DNA of 64,000 nucleotides from Roseateles koreensis (GTDB lineage Bacteria; Pseudomonadota; Gammaproteobacteria; Burkholderiales; Burkholderiaceae_C): positions 62,001 through 126,000 of the forward strand of contig NZ_JAQQXS010000007.1 in assembly GCF_028595305.1 (NCBI RefSeq). Reading direction: 5' to 3'. Below, piece after piece: positions 28,849 through 37,218 of this stretch. Under the pieces are notes generated by a model. It was given only the letters and a program-made list of their open reading frames with translations, did not search any database and had not been told where the DNA came from. Made by a program: the position numbers and the translations under genes. Each line of letters begins with the position of its first letter. Position 1 is the stretch's first letter.

Positions 28849-31149
28849 TCAGTGTGCTTGGGTGACGCGGCTGGTGTCCGCCCACAAAGCCAGCCCCCCG
28901 TTCAGACTCCAGGCTTGCCGGTGGCCCAGGCGACGCAGTGCCTGGGCGGCGGCCGCGCTGCGGTTGCCGCTGCGGCAATAAAACAGCACCGGGGTGTCAG
29001 CGGGCAGGGCCAGCCATTCGGGCAGGACGTTGATCAGGCCTGAAAGGGGCACGGCGCGATGATGCGCGGCGCGGCCGAATGCGGGCCTTGTGCCGACCCG
29101 GTGTTCGTAGGCTTCGCGGACATCCACGAGGTGTAGGCCAGGGTGGGTGTGCAGCAGGGCCGCAACAGCCTCGCCGCAAAGCTCGACGGTGTCGGTGGCC
29201 TCGTTGGCGCAGGCACGGTCCACGCGGGCACCGCAGGCGAGGGTTTGATGGACGGTGAGCCCCAGGCCCTGCTCCAGTTTGGCTTTGCTGGCGGCGAAGA
29301 CGGCGGGGTCCATGCCGTCTTGCAGAACCGCTGCAAGCAAAGGCTGGGCACCAATTTCGGTGCGCAAACAGGTCGCGTGACGGTCGTCGTAGTCGTGGCC
29401 AGGCAGCAGCAGGGTGTCGGGCCCCACGGTGTGCAGCAGCTTGAGCAAGGACGGGCCAAATTCAAAGGGCGCGCTTTGCATGAAGTCGCTGCGGCCCAGG
29501 GCGCCGGGCATCACCATGTCGCCGACAAACGCCAGGCGCAGGCTTGCGCCTTCATGCAGCAAGTAGGCGGTGGAGTCCTGGGTGTGCCCGGGGAGGGCCA
29601 GACGCGTGAGGCCTTGTTCGCCCAGGACAATCCGCTCAGTGTTCTCGGGCCAACCCAAGGCGCCAAACGGTGTGTTGTCTTGCTGCGCCGCGGGCACTGC
29701 CGCGCGCAAGTCGGCGGCGGCTGAGGTGTGATCGCCGTGGCTGTGCGTGTCCAACGCGGCTGCCAGCGTGTAACCCTGGCAACGCAGCCATTGCGACAGG
29801 GGCTCGGTCAACTCGGGCAGCGGGTCGATCACGACACAGCGGCGGCTCGACGCATCGGCAAGTACGTAGCAGCAGGCGCCATTCACGGCATAACGCGTCA
29901 AGCCCACTGGGGCTTCGGGGCGCTCGCGCGTGGCCAGCGCCGGCATGGGCGGGTTCAGGCAGCTGGCGCGCAGCGCCGCACCGCAGGCCTTGATGCGTGC
30001 ACAGGCTTCGTCGATGAAGGCTTGCTCGGCCGCAGGACCGAAGGACAGGCGCACGGCCGATGCCGCCTGCCACGCGGGTAAGCCCATGGCCTGCAGCACG
30101 TGGCTGGGCTGGGCCTTGGCGGCGCTGCAAGCTGAGCCGCCGCTGACTCGCACGTTGGCGGCATCGAATAAATCCAGCAGCAATTTGGCGCTCAAGCCCG
30201 GCACCGAAAAGTTCAGCGTGGTCGGTAGGCTCAAGTCGAAGTCCGCGTTGAAGATCAGCCCGTTGAAGGTCTGCGTCAGGGTTGCAGCAAGTTGCTCGCG
30301 GTAGTGGGCAAGCGTGGCGGGGGACTTGAGCACCTGGCCCGCCTCTATGGCATCGAACACGGCGCCCAGCGCGGCGATACCGGCCATGTTTTCGGTGCCC
30401 GAGCGCGAGGCGTCTTCCTGCCCGCCACCGGCCATCAACGGCGTGAAGGGGGCGCCTTCTCTGACGTAGAGCATGCCAATGCCTTTGGGTGCATACAGCT
30501 TGTGGCCGGAGAAGGGCGCGTAGTCGATCGTTTTGCCGGCAAAGTGCCCATTCAACCGCAGCGGCAATTTACCCAAGGCCTGCACGCTGTCCACCAGCCA
30601 CAGGGCGGGGCTGTCAGCCAGGACCGCACCGATGCCTTCGAGGTCGCTGACCACGCCGGTTTCATTGTTGGCAGCCATGGTGCACACCAGGCCTGCCCGT
30701 GAGGCGTGGGCGCGCAGCCAAGCGAGGTCATGCCGCCCATCGGGGCCGACCGGAATGGCCAACACCTGCAAGCCCAGGCCCAGCAGTTCGTTCCAATGCT
30801 TCAGCGCCTCGGGCACGGCCTTGTGCTCGGTCGCGCCGTACAGCAGCCAGGCCAGCGCGTCGCCCTGCGTGCCGGGGGCGCTTTGCCGGTCTTGCAGATC
30901 CTTCAGCGCCGACAGCACGGCGGTTTGAATGCCTTCGGTGGCGCCGCTGACAAACACCAGGCGGCCCGAAGGCGCACCCAATACCCGGCGTGCGCTCAAA
31001 CGCGCTGCGTCGAGAAGCGTCCGGGCCTTCAGGCCGGTGCTGTGAATACTGCTGGGGTTGCCGAAGGTGTCGGTCAAGGCCGACATCGCGGCATCGCGAG
31101 CCTGCGCCAGCACAGGCGTGGTGGCATTGGCGTCGAGGTAGATTTCCAT
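28849..31149 (-). CDS. Three-domain sulfur enzyme: cysteine desulfurase, persulfide-dioxygenase-like hydrolase and rhodanese
   Basis: A 766-residue fusion. Residues 1-395 are a class V aminotransferase / NifS-type cysteine desulfurase with PLP Lys217 in 'SGHKLYAPKG' and the persulfide Cys341 in 'GGSACSAAK'. Residues about 415-640 form a metallo-beta-lactamase of the ETHE1/persulfide dioxygenase type: 'DTHSHGDHTS' (His469, His471, Asp473, His474), His522, Asp544, 'GRSDF' and His585. Residues about 655-766 are a rhodanese with catalytic Cys725 in 'YCRSGNRS'. All key residues are present. It could release sulfur from cysteine, then oxidise or transfer the persulfide. The ATG at 31149 lacks a good Shine-Dalgarno. 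There are no isc or suf genes nearby. Confidence 0.92.
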   Translation of the reverse strand: MEIYLDANATTPVLAQARDAAMSALTDTFGNPSSIHSTGLKARTLLDAARLSARRVLGAPSGRLVFVSGATEGIQTAVLSALKDLQDRQSAPGTQGDALAWLLYGATEHKAVPEALKHWNELLGLGLQVLAIPVGPDGRHDLAWLRAHASRAGLVCTMAANNETGVVSDLEGIGAVLADSPALWLVDSVQALGKLPLRLNGHFAGKTIDYAPFSGHKLYAPKGIGMLYVREGAPFTPLMAGGGQEDASRSGTENMAGIAALGAVFDAIEAGQVLKSPATLAHYREQLAATLTQTFNGLIFNADFDLSLPTTLNFSVPGLSAKLLLDLFDAANVRVSGGSACSAAKAQPSHVLQAMGLPAWQAASAVRLSFGPAAEQAFIDEACARIKACGAALRASCLNPPMPALATRERPEAPVGLTRYAVNGACCYVLADASSRRCVVIDPLPELTEPLSQWLRCQGYTLAAALDTHSHGDHTSAAADLRAAVPAAQQDNTPFGALGWPENTERIVLGEQGLTRLALPGHTQDSTAYLLHEGASLRLAFVGDMVMPGALGRSDFMQSAPFEFGPSLLKLLHTVGPDTLLLPGHDYDDRHATCLRTEIGAQPLLAAVLQDGMDPAVFAASKAKLEQGLGLTVHQTLACGARVDRACANEATDTVELCGEAVAALLHTHPGLHLVDVREAYEHRVGTRPAFGRAAHHRAVPLSGLINVLPEWLALPADTPVLFYCRSGNRSAAAAQALRRLGHRQAWSLNGGLALWADTSRVTQAH

Positions 31150-31414
31150 GGGGCAGCCCGATTCGTCTGTGGCGCTGTGCCGGGCGGCCGCCAGCGGCTC
31201 CGCATGCAGGTGCCACCCAGTTGCCGAACCTCGCGGCACAGTCAAAGGCGCAAATTCTGCGGGCTGCCTGCAGGAATGGGCTTGCGTTCAAAGGCGTATG
31301 AGCGCTTAAATTTGGAAGTTGGTTCCCAATTTTTGCGACTCGACGGAATATTTTTCCAAGTCGGCTGTCGGGCGCCGATTTACCGGCGATGAACCGCCAA
31401 CTGCAACCCGGCCC

Positions 31415-31882
31415 TCAGTTCGCGTAATTCAAGGGCAAGGCGGTGGTGAACTTGATTTCTTCCATGGCAAAGCTGGAGCTGACATCAAACAATTGGGTGT
31501 CTGCGGTGAGGCGCTTGTAGACGGTGTCATAGGCGGCGATGTCCGGCACCACCACCCGCAGCAGGTAGTCGATATCCCCGCTCATGCGATAGAACTCCAC
31601 CACCTCAGGGATGGCCTGCACCGTGGCCTTGAAGTGCTCGAACCAGGCTTGGCTGTGCGTGCTGGTGCGCACCGACACAAACACCGTGACACCCACATTC
31701 ACCTTGTGCGGGTCGACCAGCATCACATTGCGGGTGATGACGCCGGCTTCTTTCAGCCGCTGGATGCGCCGCCAGCACGGGGTCTGCGAGAGACCGACCT
31801 GGTTGGCGATTTGCGCCACCTGTTGTTCTCCATCTATCTGGAGAATTTCAAGAATTTTCCTGTCAATAGCATCTAGTTTCAT
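31415..31882 (-). CDS. Lrp/AsnC-family regulator beside the racemase
   Basis: A 155-residue regulator with an N-terminal helix-turn-helix ('LDAIDRKILEILQIDGEQQVAQIANQVGLSQTPCWRRIQRLKEAGVI') and a C-terminal RAM ligand-binding domain ('EFYRMSGDIDYLLRVVVPDI'). The ATG at 31882 gives normal family length; the frame continues far upstream, antisense to the racemase, but that part is not homologous. It is divergent from an Asp/Glu racemase, which it probably controls in response to an amino acid. Confidence 0.92.
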   Translation of the reverse strand: MKLDAIDRKILEILQIDGEQQVAQIANQVGLSQTPCWRRIQRLKEAGVITRNVMLVDPHKVNVGVTVFVSVRTSTHSQAWFEHFKATVQAIPEVVEFYRMSGDIDYLLRVVVPDIAAYDTVYKRLTADTQLFDVSSSFAMEEIKFTTALPLNYAN

Positions 31883-31898
31883 AATTTTTTTAATTGTT

Positions 31899-31911
31899 GG
31901 AATGAAATTCC
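31899..31911. promoter_or_regulatory. Candidate Lrp operator
   Basis: GGAAT-GAA-ATTCC inverted repeat in an AT-rich patch, 17 bp before the Lrp start, in the divergent gap with the racemase. Lrp-type sites are short AT-centred palindromes, so this is plausible but unproven. Confidence 0.45.
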
Positions 31912-32002
31912 GAATGTTTGATTTTTCTGAGTCTACAACGCATGCCAGTTGCTGGTCATGCCTTGCAGAATTCGGGCATTGAAAACTGCATCGGAGCACA
32001 CC

Positions 32003-32728
32003 ATGAAATCCATTGGCCTGATCGGCGGCATGAGCTGGGAATCCACCACGCTGTACTACCAAATCATCAACCGCGAGGTGGCCAAACGCCTGGGCGGCCT
32101 GCGCTCGGCTCCCTTGCACCTGATCAGCCTCGACTTTGAGCAAGTGGTGGCGGGGCAAAAGGCGGGCGATTGGGATGGCTTGGCAGCGCTGTTGAGCGAT
32201 GCGGCACAACGACTGCAAACTGCTGGTGCCGACTGCGTGCTGATCGGCACCAACACCATGCACCGGGTGGCGGAGCCGGTTCAGGCCGCCATCGGCGTGC
32301 CTCTGCTGCACATTGCCGATGTCACGGCCGAGGCCATCGTGAAGGCGGGCTGCAAGCGCGTCGCCCTGCTGGGCACCCGCTACACCATGGAGCAGCCCTT
32401 CTATGTGGAGCGCCTGGCGCGCTACGGCATTGAGTGCGTGGTGCCTGATGAGGCCGACCGCGCAGAAGTGCACCGCGTGATCTTCGAAGAATTGTGCAAA
32501 GGCGAGTGCTCGGCGCAGTCTCGCCAAGGCCTGATGGATATCATCGCCCGCCAAGTGGCGCGCGGCGCGGAAGGCGTGATCCTGGGCTGTACCGAACTGC
32601 CGCTGACCTTGTCGCAGGCCAACGTGGCGCAGCCCCTGTTCGACACCACTGCCTTGCATGCACTGGCTGCCGTGGACTTCGCCCTGGGTACGGCGCATGG
32701 GGACTGGCGGCTGCCCGAGGCGGCCTAA
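32003..32728 (+). CDS. Aspartate/glutamate racemase family protein
   Basis: A 241-residue racemase fold. It begins 'KSIGLIGGMSWESTTLYYQIIN'. The first active-site motif is 'GTNTMH' with Thr83 where two-cysteine racemases have Cys. The second is 'GCTELPL' with Cys196. The E. coli L-Asp/Glu-specific racemase of this family is known to use a Thr/Cys pair, so this protein may have the same asymmetric activity. The ATG at 32003 follows GGAG. It is divergent from an Lrp regulator. Confidence 0.88.
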   Translation: MKSIGLIGGMSWESTTLYYQIINREVAKRLGGLRSAPLHLISLDFEQVVAGQKAGDWDGLAALLSDAAQRLQTAGADCVLIGTNTMHRVAEPVQAAIGVPLLHIADVTAEAIVKAGCKRVALLGTRYTMEQPFYVERLARYGIECVVPDEADRAEVHRVIFEELCKGECSAQSRQGLMDIIARQVARGAEGVILGCTELPLTLSQANVAQPLFDTTALHALAAVDFALGTAHGDWRLPEAA

Positions 32729-32835
32729 GGCCGATTAAGCCAATAGCGCGTTGCCTGACCCCCAGGCTCAGCGGGCTCGCATCTCTTGTCACAATGCACA
32801 GCCTGCCACTGTCGGCGGTGCATGAAAGGTGACCG

Positions 32836-33420
32836 ATGACCCGCGAAACAGAACATGCCATTCATCCCCAATTCACGACCCGTTGGAGTCCGCGTGCGCT
32901 GACCGGCGAAGCGATTGAGTTGCCCACCCTGCTGAGCTTTTTCGAAGCCGCGCGGTGGAGCCCCTCGGCCTCCAATGTGCAGCCTTGGCGCTTCGTCTAC
33001 GGCCTCAAGGGCACGCCCGGGTTTGATGCGATCTTTGGCAGCTTGGTTGATTTCAACAAAGGTTGGGCCAAGAACGCCTCCGCCCTGGTGGCGGTGATTT
33101 CCGCCCAAACCTGGCTGCCTCACGGTACGCAAGAGGCCATTCCTTTCGCGACCCACGCCTTCGACACCGGTGCGGCTTGGGGTTATCTGGCCCTGCAAGC
33201 TGAACATGCCGGTTGGGTCACGCACGCCATGGGCGGGTTTGACGCCGAGGCGCTGCGCCAGGCTTTGGCCATTCCCGAAGGTTTTGCCACCCACTGCGTC
33301 GTCGCCATCGGCAAGCGCGGCGACAAAGCCATGTTGCCCGAGCCCCTGCAAGCCCGCGAAACCCCCAGCCCCCGCAAGCCCCTGAGCGAGATTGTGGCTG
33401 AAGGGCGATTCAAGTTCTGA
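32836..33420 (+). CDS. Nitroreductase-family flavoprotein
   Basis: A 194-residue FMN-dependent NAD(P)H oxidoreductase fold. It has the N-terminal 'TTRWSPRALTGEAI', the FMN-contact segment 'ARWSPSASNVQPWRFVYG' and 'GAAWGYLALQAEHAGWVTHAMGGFD'. The ATG at 32836 follows AAGG. It sits 107 bp after the racemase on the same strand and may or may not share its transcript. The natural substrate is unknown. Confidence 0.88.
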   Translation: MTRETEHAIHPQFTTRWSPRALTGEAIELPTLLSFFEAARWSPSASNVQPWRFVYGLKGTPGFDAIFGSLVDFNKGWAKNASALVAVISAQTWLPHGTQEAIPFATHAFDTGAAWGYLALQAEHAGWVTHAMGGFDAEALRQALAIPEGFATHCVVAIGKRGDKAMLPEPLQARETPSPRKPLSEIVAEGRFKF

Positions 33421-33491
33421 GGCCGGTGTTGGCGCCGGGTGGTCTCTGCCTGACTGGCGCCATCCGCCACGGGCATTCCACTCAATGCATC

Positions 33492-34595
33492 TCAACCAAT
33501 CGAATGATCTGCTACGGTTTGACTGCGAGATGAGTCGGCAGCTCGACGAGGTTTTAGCTTCATAAACGGCTTTTCAATTAAATTCCAGCTCGCCAAGCCT
33601 AGTATGAAGCTGAGAAATAGTGATAGAAATATCAGTGGAATTGGAGTTATTCCTTGAATTTGTGATATCAAGAGTTGCTGTACAGGCCAGCCGTAGAGGT
33701 AGGTGCCATAAGAAATGTCAGGCAAGGTTTGAAATGGTTTGAGTAAAGAAATGGGGGCCGCGGCGAATCGAAACATTAAGAATCCGCCCAGTATGGCGAG
33801 AGCAGGCTCCGCACTTGCCCACCGGAACATGGCGAGAAGAAGTGCAATGCTGAAAATTGCATCAACCCAATAAGGTTGCTTGAGAATTTTTTTGCACAGA
33901 AAGAATGAGCCCCCTGAAAAAAAGAACATTGCCAACCGAAAGAATGAGCCATCTAGGCCGAGATTGATGCCCAAGATTGTTGGAGTAAACCCAATTCGAA
34001 CGAAAACAAGGCGCTGGGCTAAAATCACTACAAAGATTGTTGCAGTGATCATAAGCCAACCTAGGCGATGTCGAATCAGACCAATTGCGCCAAGCGTCAG
34101 AACAAGCAAGTAGCATAAAAATTCCCAGTGGATGGTCCACATGGCGCCGTTGACGCCATCGTAAGGATTGTTCGGGAAGGTGCTTGGGGTATTAGGGGTT
34201 TGTAATGAAAGTATTGCCGGCAGCCATTTTCTGCTGTCAAGTTGCTCAAAGTATCCGGCGGGATTGGCTCCGAGCGGGGCGACAATAAAAATACAAATTA
34301 ATGATGCGGCAATGAAGCCTGGATATATTCTTAATATTCGCTTCAGTAAAAATGCATAAATATTTGGCGTCTGAGACCAGCTTTGCACTATTAAATAGCC
34401 GCTAAGCAGAAAGAAGCCGTCGACGGCGAATTCGCCGAATGAGATTGTATTGAACGCGCGTGTAAGTAACTCGCGATTTCTATTTCCGTCGATCAATTCG
34501 AAGGAGTGAGACAAGATAACCAGCGATGCAAAAACAAGCCTAAGAAAATTAAAATTATTTGTGTGGCTTGATTTGGTGATTCTGTTTTCCGCCAT
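33492..34595 (-). CDS. Acyltransferase-3 family membrane protein
   Basis: A 367-residue integral membrane acyltransferase with about ten helices. The opening 'NFNFLRLVFASLVILSHSFEL' carries the family His. This family O-acetylates sugars of lipopolysaccharide, capsule or other envelope glycans. The gene is strikingly AT-rich compared with every neighbour, with many AAT, ATT and TTT codons, which indicates recent transfer from a lower-GC source. No glycan-biosynthesis genes or transposase flank it. Confidence 0.9.
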   Translation of the reverse strand: MAENRITKSSHTNNFNFLRLVFASLVILSHSFELIDGNRNRELLTRAFNTISFGEFAVDGFFLLSGYLIVQSWSQTPNIYAFLLKRILRIYPGFIAASLICIFIVAPLGANPAGYFEQLDSRKWLPAILSLQTPNTPSTFPNNPYDGVNGAMWTIHWEFLCYLLVLTLGAIGLIRHRLGWLMITATIFVVILAQRLVFVRIGFTPTILGINLGLDGSFFRLAMFFFSGGSFFLCKKILKQPYWVDAIFSIALLLAMFRWASAEPALAILGGFLMFRFAAAPISLLKPFQTLPDISYGTYLYGWPVQQLLISQIQGITPIPLIFLSLFLSFILGLASWNLIEKPFMKLKPRRAADSSRSQTVADHSIG

Positions 34596-34710
34596 ATTGT
34601 TTGATCTTGATCTCGATGTTATTTTTAATTTTGCGGGTGAGTAAAGGCTTGACGCAATTCCTGGATTGGCACCGTCAACATGCTTTTCGCGCGTGCTGTC
34701 AGTTTGCCGA

Positions 34711-35271
34711 CTAACCCCGCCCCGGCCACATACGGCGCAGCACGCCGTCTTTCAGCAAGAAGTGGTGGGCCAGGGCGGCGGCGGCGTGCAGGGCGGCGAC
34801 GACGAGAAGGGTGTTGGCGAGCAGTTCGTGCAACTCCACGGCGTCGTGGCGCAAGCTCTTGTTGGCGGGGTCATAGGCCGGCACGGTGAAAAGGTTGAAC
34901 AAGTTGTCGCCACGAATCCAGACGCAGGCGATGCCCACCGCCAGCACGGCTGCCAGCAGCAGGTAGAGCAGGTGGTGCACGCCGATGGCCAGGCGGCCTT
35001 GCAGGCCCGGGTTGGCGGCGGGCAGCTGGGTGCCGCCGTTGCGACGCCAGCGCAGACGCAGTACCAGCAGCATCGCCAGCACGCCACCCAAGCTGATGTG
35101 CAGGCTGCGCACCATCACGCGCGGGTCGCCCTTGGCGAAGTTGTCAATGGTCTGGCCGACGACCCACAAACCCAGGACCAACAGGGCGCTGAGCCAATGG
35201 AAGATGATGGTGCGGCGGTCGTAGTGTGCGGGTGTACCGGGCGTGCTTGGGCGTGAGGTTGGATGGCTCAT
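34711..35271 (-). CDS. Cytochrome b561-family membrane protein
   Basis: A 186-residue four-helix b-type cytochrome. Candidate haem His residues lie in 'IIFHWLSALLVLGLWV', 'SLHISLGGVLAM', 'VHHLLYLLLA' and 'LHELLANTLLVVAALHAAAALAHHF'. It should move electrons across or within the inner membrane, for example from quinol to oxygen or superoxide in the CybB-like branch. The ATG at 35271 has a poor Shine-Dalgarno. It is not clearly in an operon. Confidence 0.88.
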   Translation of the reverse strand: MSHPTSRPSTPGTPAHYDRRTIIFHWLSALLVLGLWVVGQTIDNFAKGDPRVMVRSLHISLGGVLAMLLVLRLRWRRNGGTQLPAANPGLQGRLAIGVHHLLYLLLAAVLAVGIACVWIRGDNLFNLFTVPAYDPANKSLRHDAVELHELLANTLLVVAALHAAAALAHHFLLKDGVLRRMWPGRG

Positions 35272-35386
35272 CGGGTGTTTCAATCGAAGTTGAGAGGGCC
35301 TGACCCAGTCAGCTGGGTTGAGCGCTTAGGGCATTGAGATCGGCGAAGCGTTCAACGCAGTCGAAGTGCTCAGTGTGGTGCCTTTG

Positions 35387-36997
35387 TCACGGCGCAATAT
35401 TGATCCAACGCCATTCCAGCCAATTGTCCGGGCGGTGGACGACGCTGACGGTGTTGCGTGCGGCCCAAGGGATGAACTGGCGGTGCAGGGGGATGTAGTG
35501 CACCTGTTCAGCTTCGCGCTTGAAGATTTGCCGGATCAGCGCCTCGCGTTTGACCGGGTCAGCCTCTTTGCTGCTGGCGGCCACCAGGGCGTCTAGCGTG
35601 TCGTCTTTGAAGTTGCCGCGGTTGTATTCGCCCATGCCTTGCTCGCCCCGGTTGCGCAGGTGCGTGGTGAAGATCACCTCGGCGTCGGTGATGGAGCCGC
35701 CCCAGCCAAACAAGTAGGCGTTGGTGTCTATGAGCTCGACCTTCTTGAAGAAGAGCGCTTTGGGCTGCGCGTTCACACGGGTTTTGACGCCGACCTTGGC
35801 CCACTGCGAGGCCAGGGTGATGCAAAGACGCTCGTCATTCACGTAACGGTTGTTGGGGCAGTCCAGCGTGAACTCGAAGCCGTCGGGGTAGCCCGCCTCT
35901 GCCAGCAGCTTTTTGGCTGCGGCGGGGTCGTAGGGCAGGCGTGCTTCGATGGTGGGGTCGTTGAAGGCACCGAGCGGTGAGGGCGTTAGCGCACCCGTGG
36001 GGCTGGACTGGCCGTTCATCAGCTTGGTCTTGATGGTCTCGATGTCGATGGCCTGGTACAGCGCCCGCCGCACGCGCACATCTTTGAAGGGGTTGCGGCC
36101 CTTGATATTGCTGCCCTGCAGTTCGTCGCGGCCTTGGTCCATGCCGATGAAGATAATGCGGTTTTCCTGGCCGCTGACGACTTTGACGCCGGGCGTTGCG
36201 GAGAGCCTCTCAAGATCGCGCGGGGAGGGATCGAGCAGGAAGTCGATCTCGCCCGAGACCAGCGCCGCGGTGCGGGTGGCGTCGCTTTTGATGGGGGTGT
36301 AGATCACGTTTTGAACGTTGCCTTCAATCTGTCCCCAGTAGTTCGGGTTGCGCTTGAATACGGTCTTGCTGTCGGGCGCACGGCTGACCAGCATGAAGGG
36401 GCCAGTGCCGTTGGCATGGAAGGCGGCATAGGCCTCTTCGTTCTTGGTGAAGTCCTGGGTTCGCGTGGCCTTGTTCTCTTCTGCCCAGCTCTTGCTCATG
36501 ATGTAGAGCGTGTTGAGATGCTGCAGAAAAATGGGGTTAGGCCGGCTGAGGGTGAACTCAACCGTCAGTTTGTCGACGGCGCGCGCTTCGCCCATGGCGT
36601 TGGCATAGGTCGAGATTTGCGAGCTGGCTTGTTTGGCCCGGTTGAGCGAGAACACCACGTCCTCCGCAACAAAGGGGCGGCCATCTTGAAACTTCACGCC
36701 GGGCCGGAGTTTGAAGACCCATTTCAGCGGCGCGGTTTGCTTCCACTCCGTGGCGAGCAAGGGCACCAAGTTCAGCTGCTTGTCACGTGCCACCAAAAAC
36801 TCATAGATCTGACCGTTGAGCTGGTTGGTGAGGGTCTCGTTCTGGGCGTAGGGGTCCAGCGTCAGCAGATCGCCGCTGGAGGCCCAGCGCAAGGTTTGCG
36901 CCTGCACCTGCGTGGGGGTTGCAACAAGCAAGCCGGCCAGCAAGGCACTCAGCCCCACAAACATGGCGAGGGGGGCTGATCGCGACAAACGTTTCAT
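35387..36997 (-). CDS. Periplasmic binding protein of the peptide/nickel family (SBP_bac_5)
   Basis: A 536-residue protein with a Sec signal peptide ending '...TQVQA', then a family 5 solute-binding fold ('WKQTAPLKWVFKLRPGVKFQDGRPFVAEDVVFSLNRAK', 'FKRNPNYWGQ'). It should bind peptides or similar ligands for an ABC importer. No DppBCDF-like permease or ATPase genes are adjacent, so it is an orphan receptor. The ATG at 36997 follows CGGAGAA. A LexA-type box lies 49 bp upstream of the start. Confidence 0.92.
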   Translation of the reverse strand: MKRLSRSAPLAMFVGLSALLAGLLVATPTQVQAQTLRWASSGDLLTLDPYAQNETLTNQLNGQIYEFLVARDKQLNLVPLLATEWKQTAPLKWVFKLRPGVKFQDGRPFVAEDVVFSLNRAKQASSQISTYANAMGEARAVDKLTVEFTLSRPNPIFLQHLNTLYIMSKSWAEENKATRTQDFTKNEEAYAAFHANGTGPFMLVSRAPDSKTVFKRNPNYWGQIEGNVQNVIYTPIKSDATRTAALVSGEIDFLLDPSPRDLERLSATPGVKVVSGQENRIIFIGMDQGRDELQGSNIKGRNPFKDVRVRRALYQAIDIETIKTKLMNGQSSPTGALTPSPLGAFNDPTIEARLPYDPAAAKKLLAEAGYPDGFEFTLDCPNNRYVNDERLCITLASQWAKVGVKTRVNAQPKALFFKKVELIDTNAYLFGWGGSITDAEVIFTTHLRNRGEQGMGEYNRGNFKDDTLDALVAASSKEADPVKREALIRQIFKREAEQVHYIPLHRQFIPWAARNTVSVVHRPDNWLEWRWINIAP

Positions 36998-37045
36998 CAA
37001 ATTTCTCCGAAGTTGGGCTTGGCAAGGGCCTGATCTGGCGATATG

Positions 37046-37061
37046 CTGTATACCCATACAG
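37046..37061. promoter_or_regulatory. LexA-type box
   Basis: CTGT-ATACCCAT-ACAG matches the CTGT-N8-ACAG LexA consensus exactly and is flanked by further partial dyad symmetry (GTAC on the right). It lies between the minus-strand binding-protein gene (start 36997) and a plus-strand short ORF (37116-37202). It could repress either one. Confidence 0.6.
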
Positions 37062-37115
37062 TACTTTTTGTGAACACCGACGCCAGCATACAAGCACCCG
37101 CAAAGGTTCTCCATC

Positions 37116-37202
37116 ATGTCTTCTCTCTACCGTCAGACCTATACGCCCCTTCCTGCCAAGCATGTGCCCGTGTGGCTCTTGCGTGTATGGCGTTGGTTGT
37201 AA
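37116..37202 (+). CDS. Possible short SOS-linked peptide, 28 residues
   Basis: A 28-codon ORF with ATG at 37116, AAAGG nine bases upstream, and TAA at 37202, located 55 bp after a LexA-type box. The peptide is cationic, with a Trp/Leu/Arg-rich end 'PVWLLRVWRWL' that could form an amphipathic helix. It ends 16 bp before the convergent cysA stop. GC3 is lower than in the surrounding genes. It matches no family I know; short LexA-controlled membrane peptides exist elsewhere, but any toxin-like role is speculation. Confidence 0.3.
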   Translation: MSSLYRQTYTPLPAKHVPVWLLRVWRWL

Positions 37203-37218
37203 CTGCGCGGCGAGGGGC

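Noticed and set aside
31883-32698. Upstream extension of the Lrp frame, giving a 427-residue protein
   Set aside because: The extension is antisense to the racemase and has no Lrp-like or other domain; the ATG at 31882 gives normal family length.
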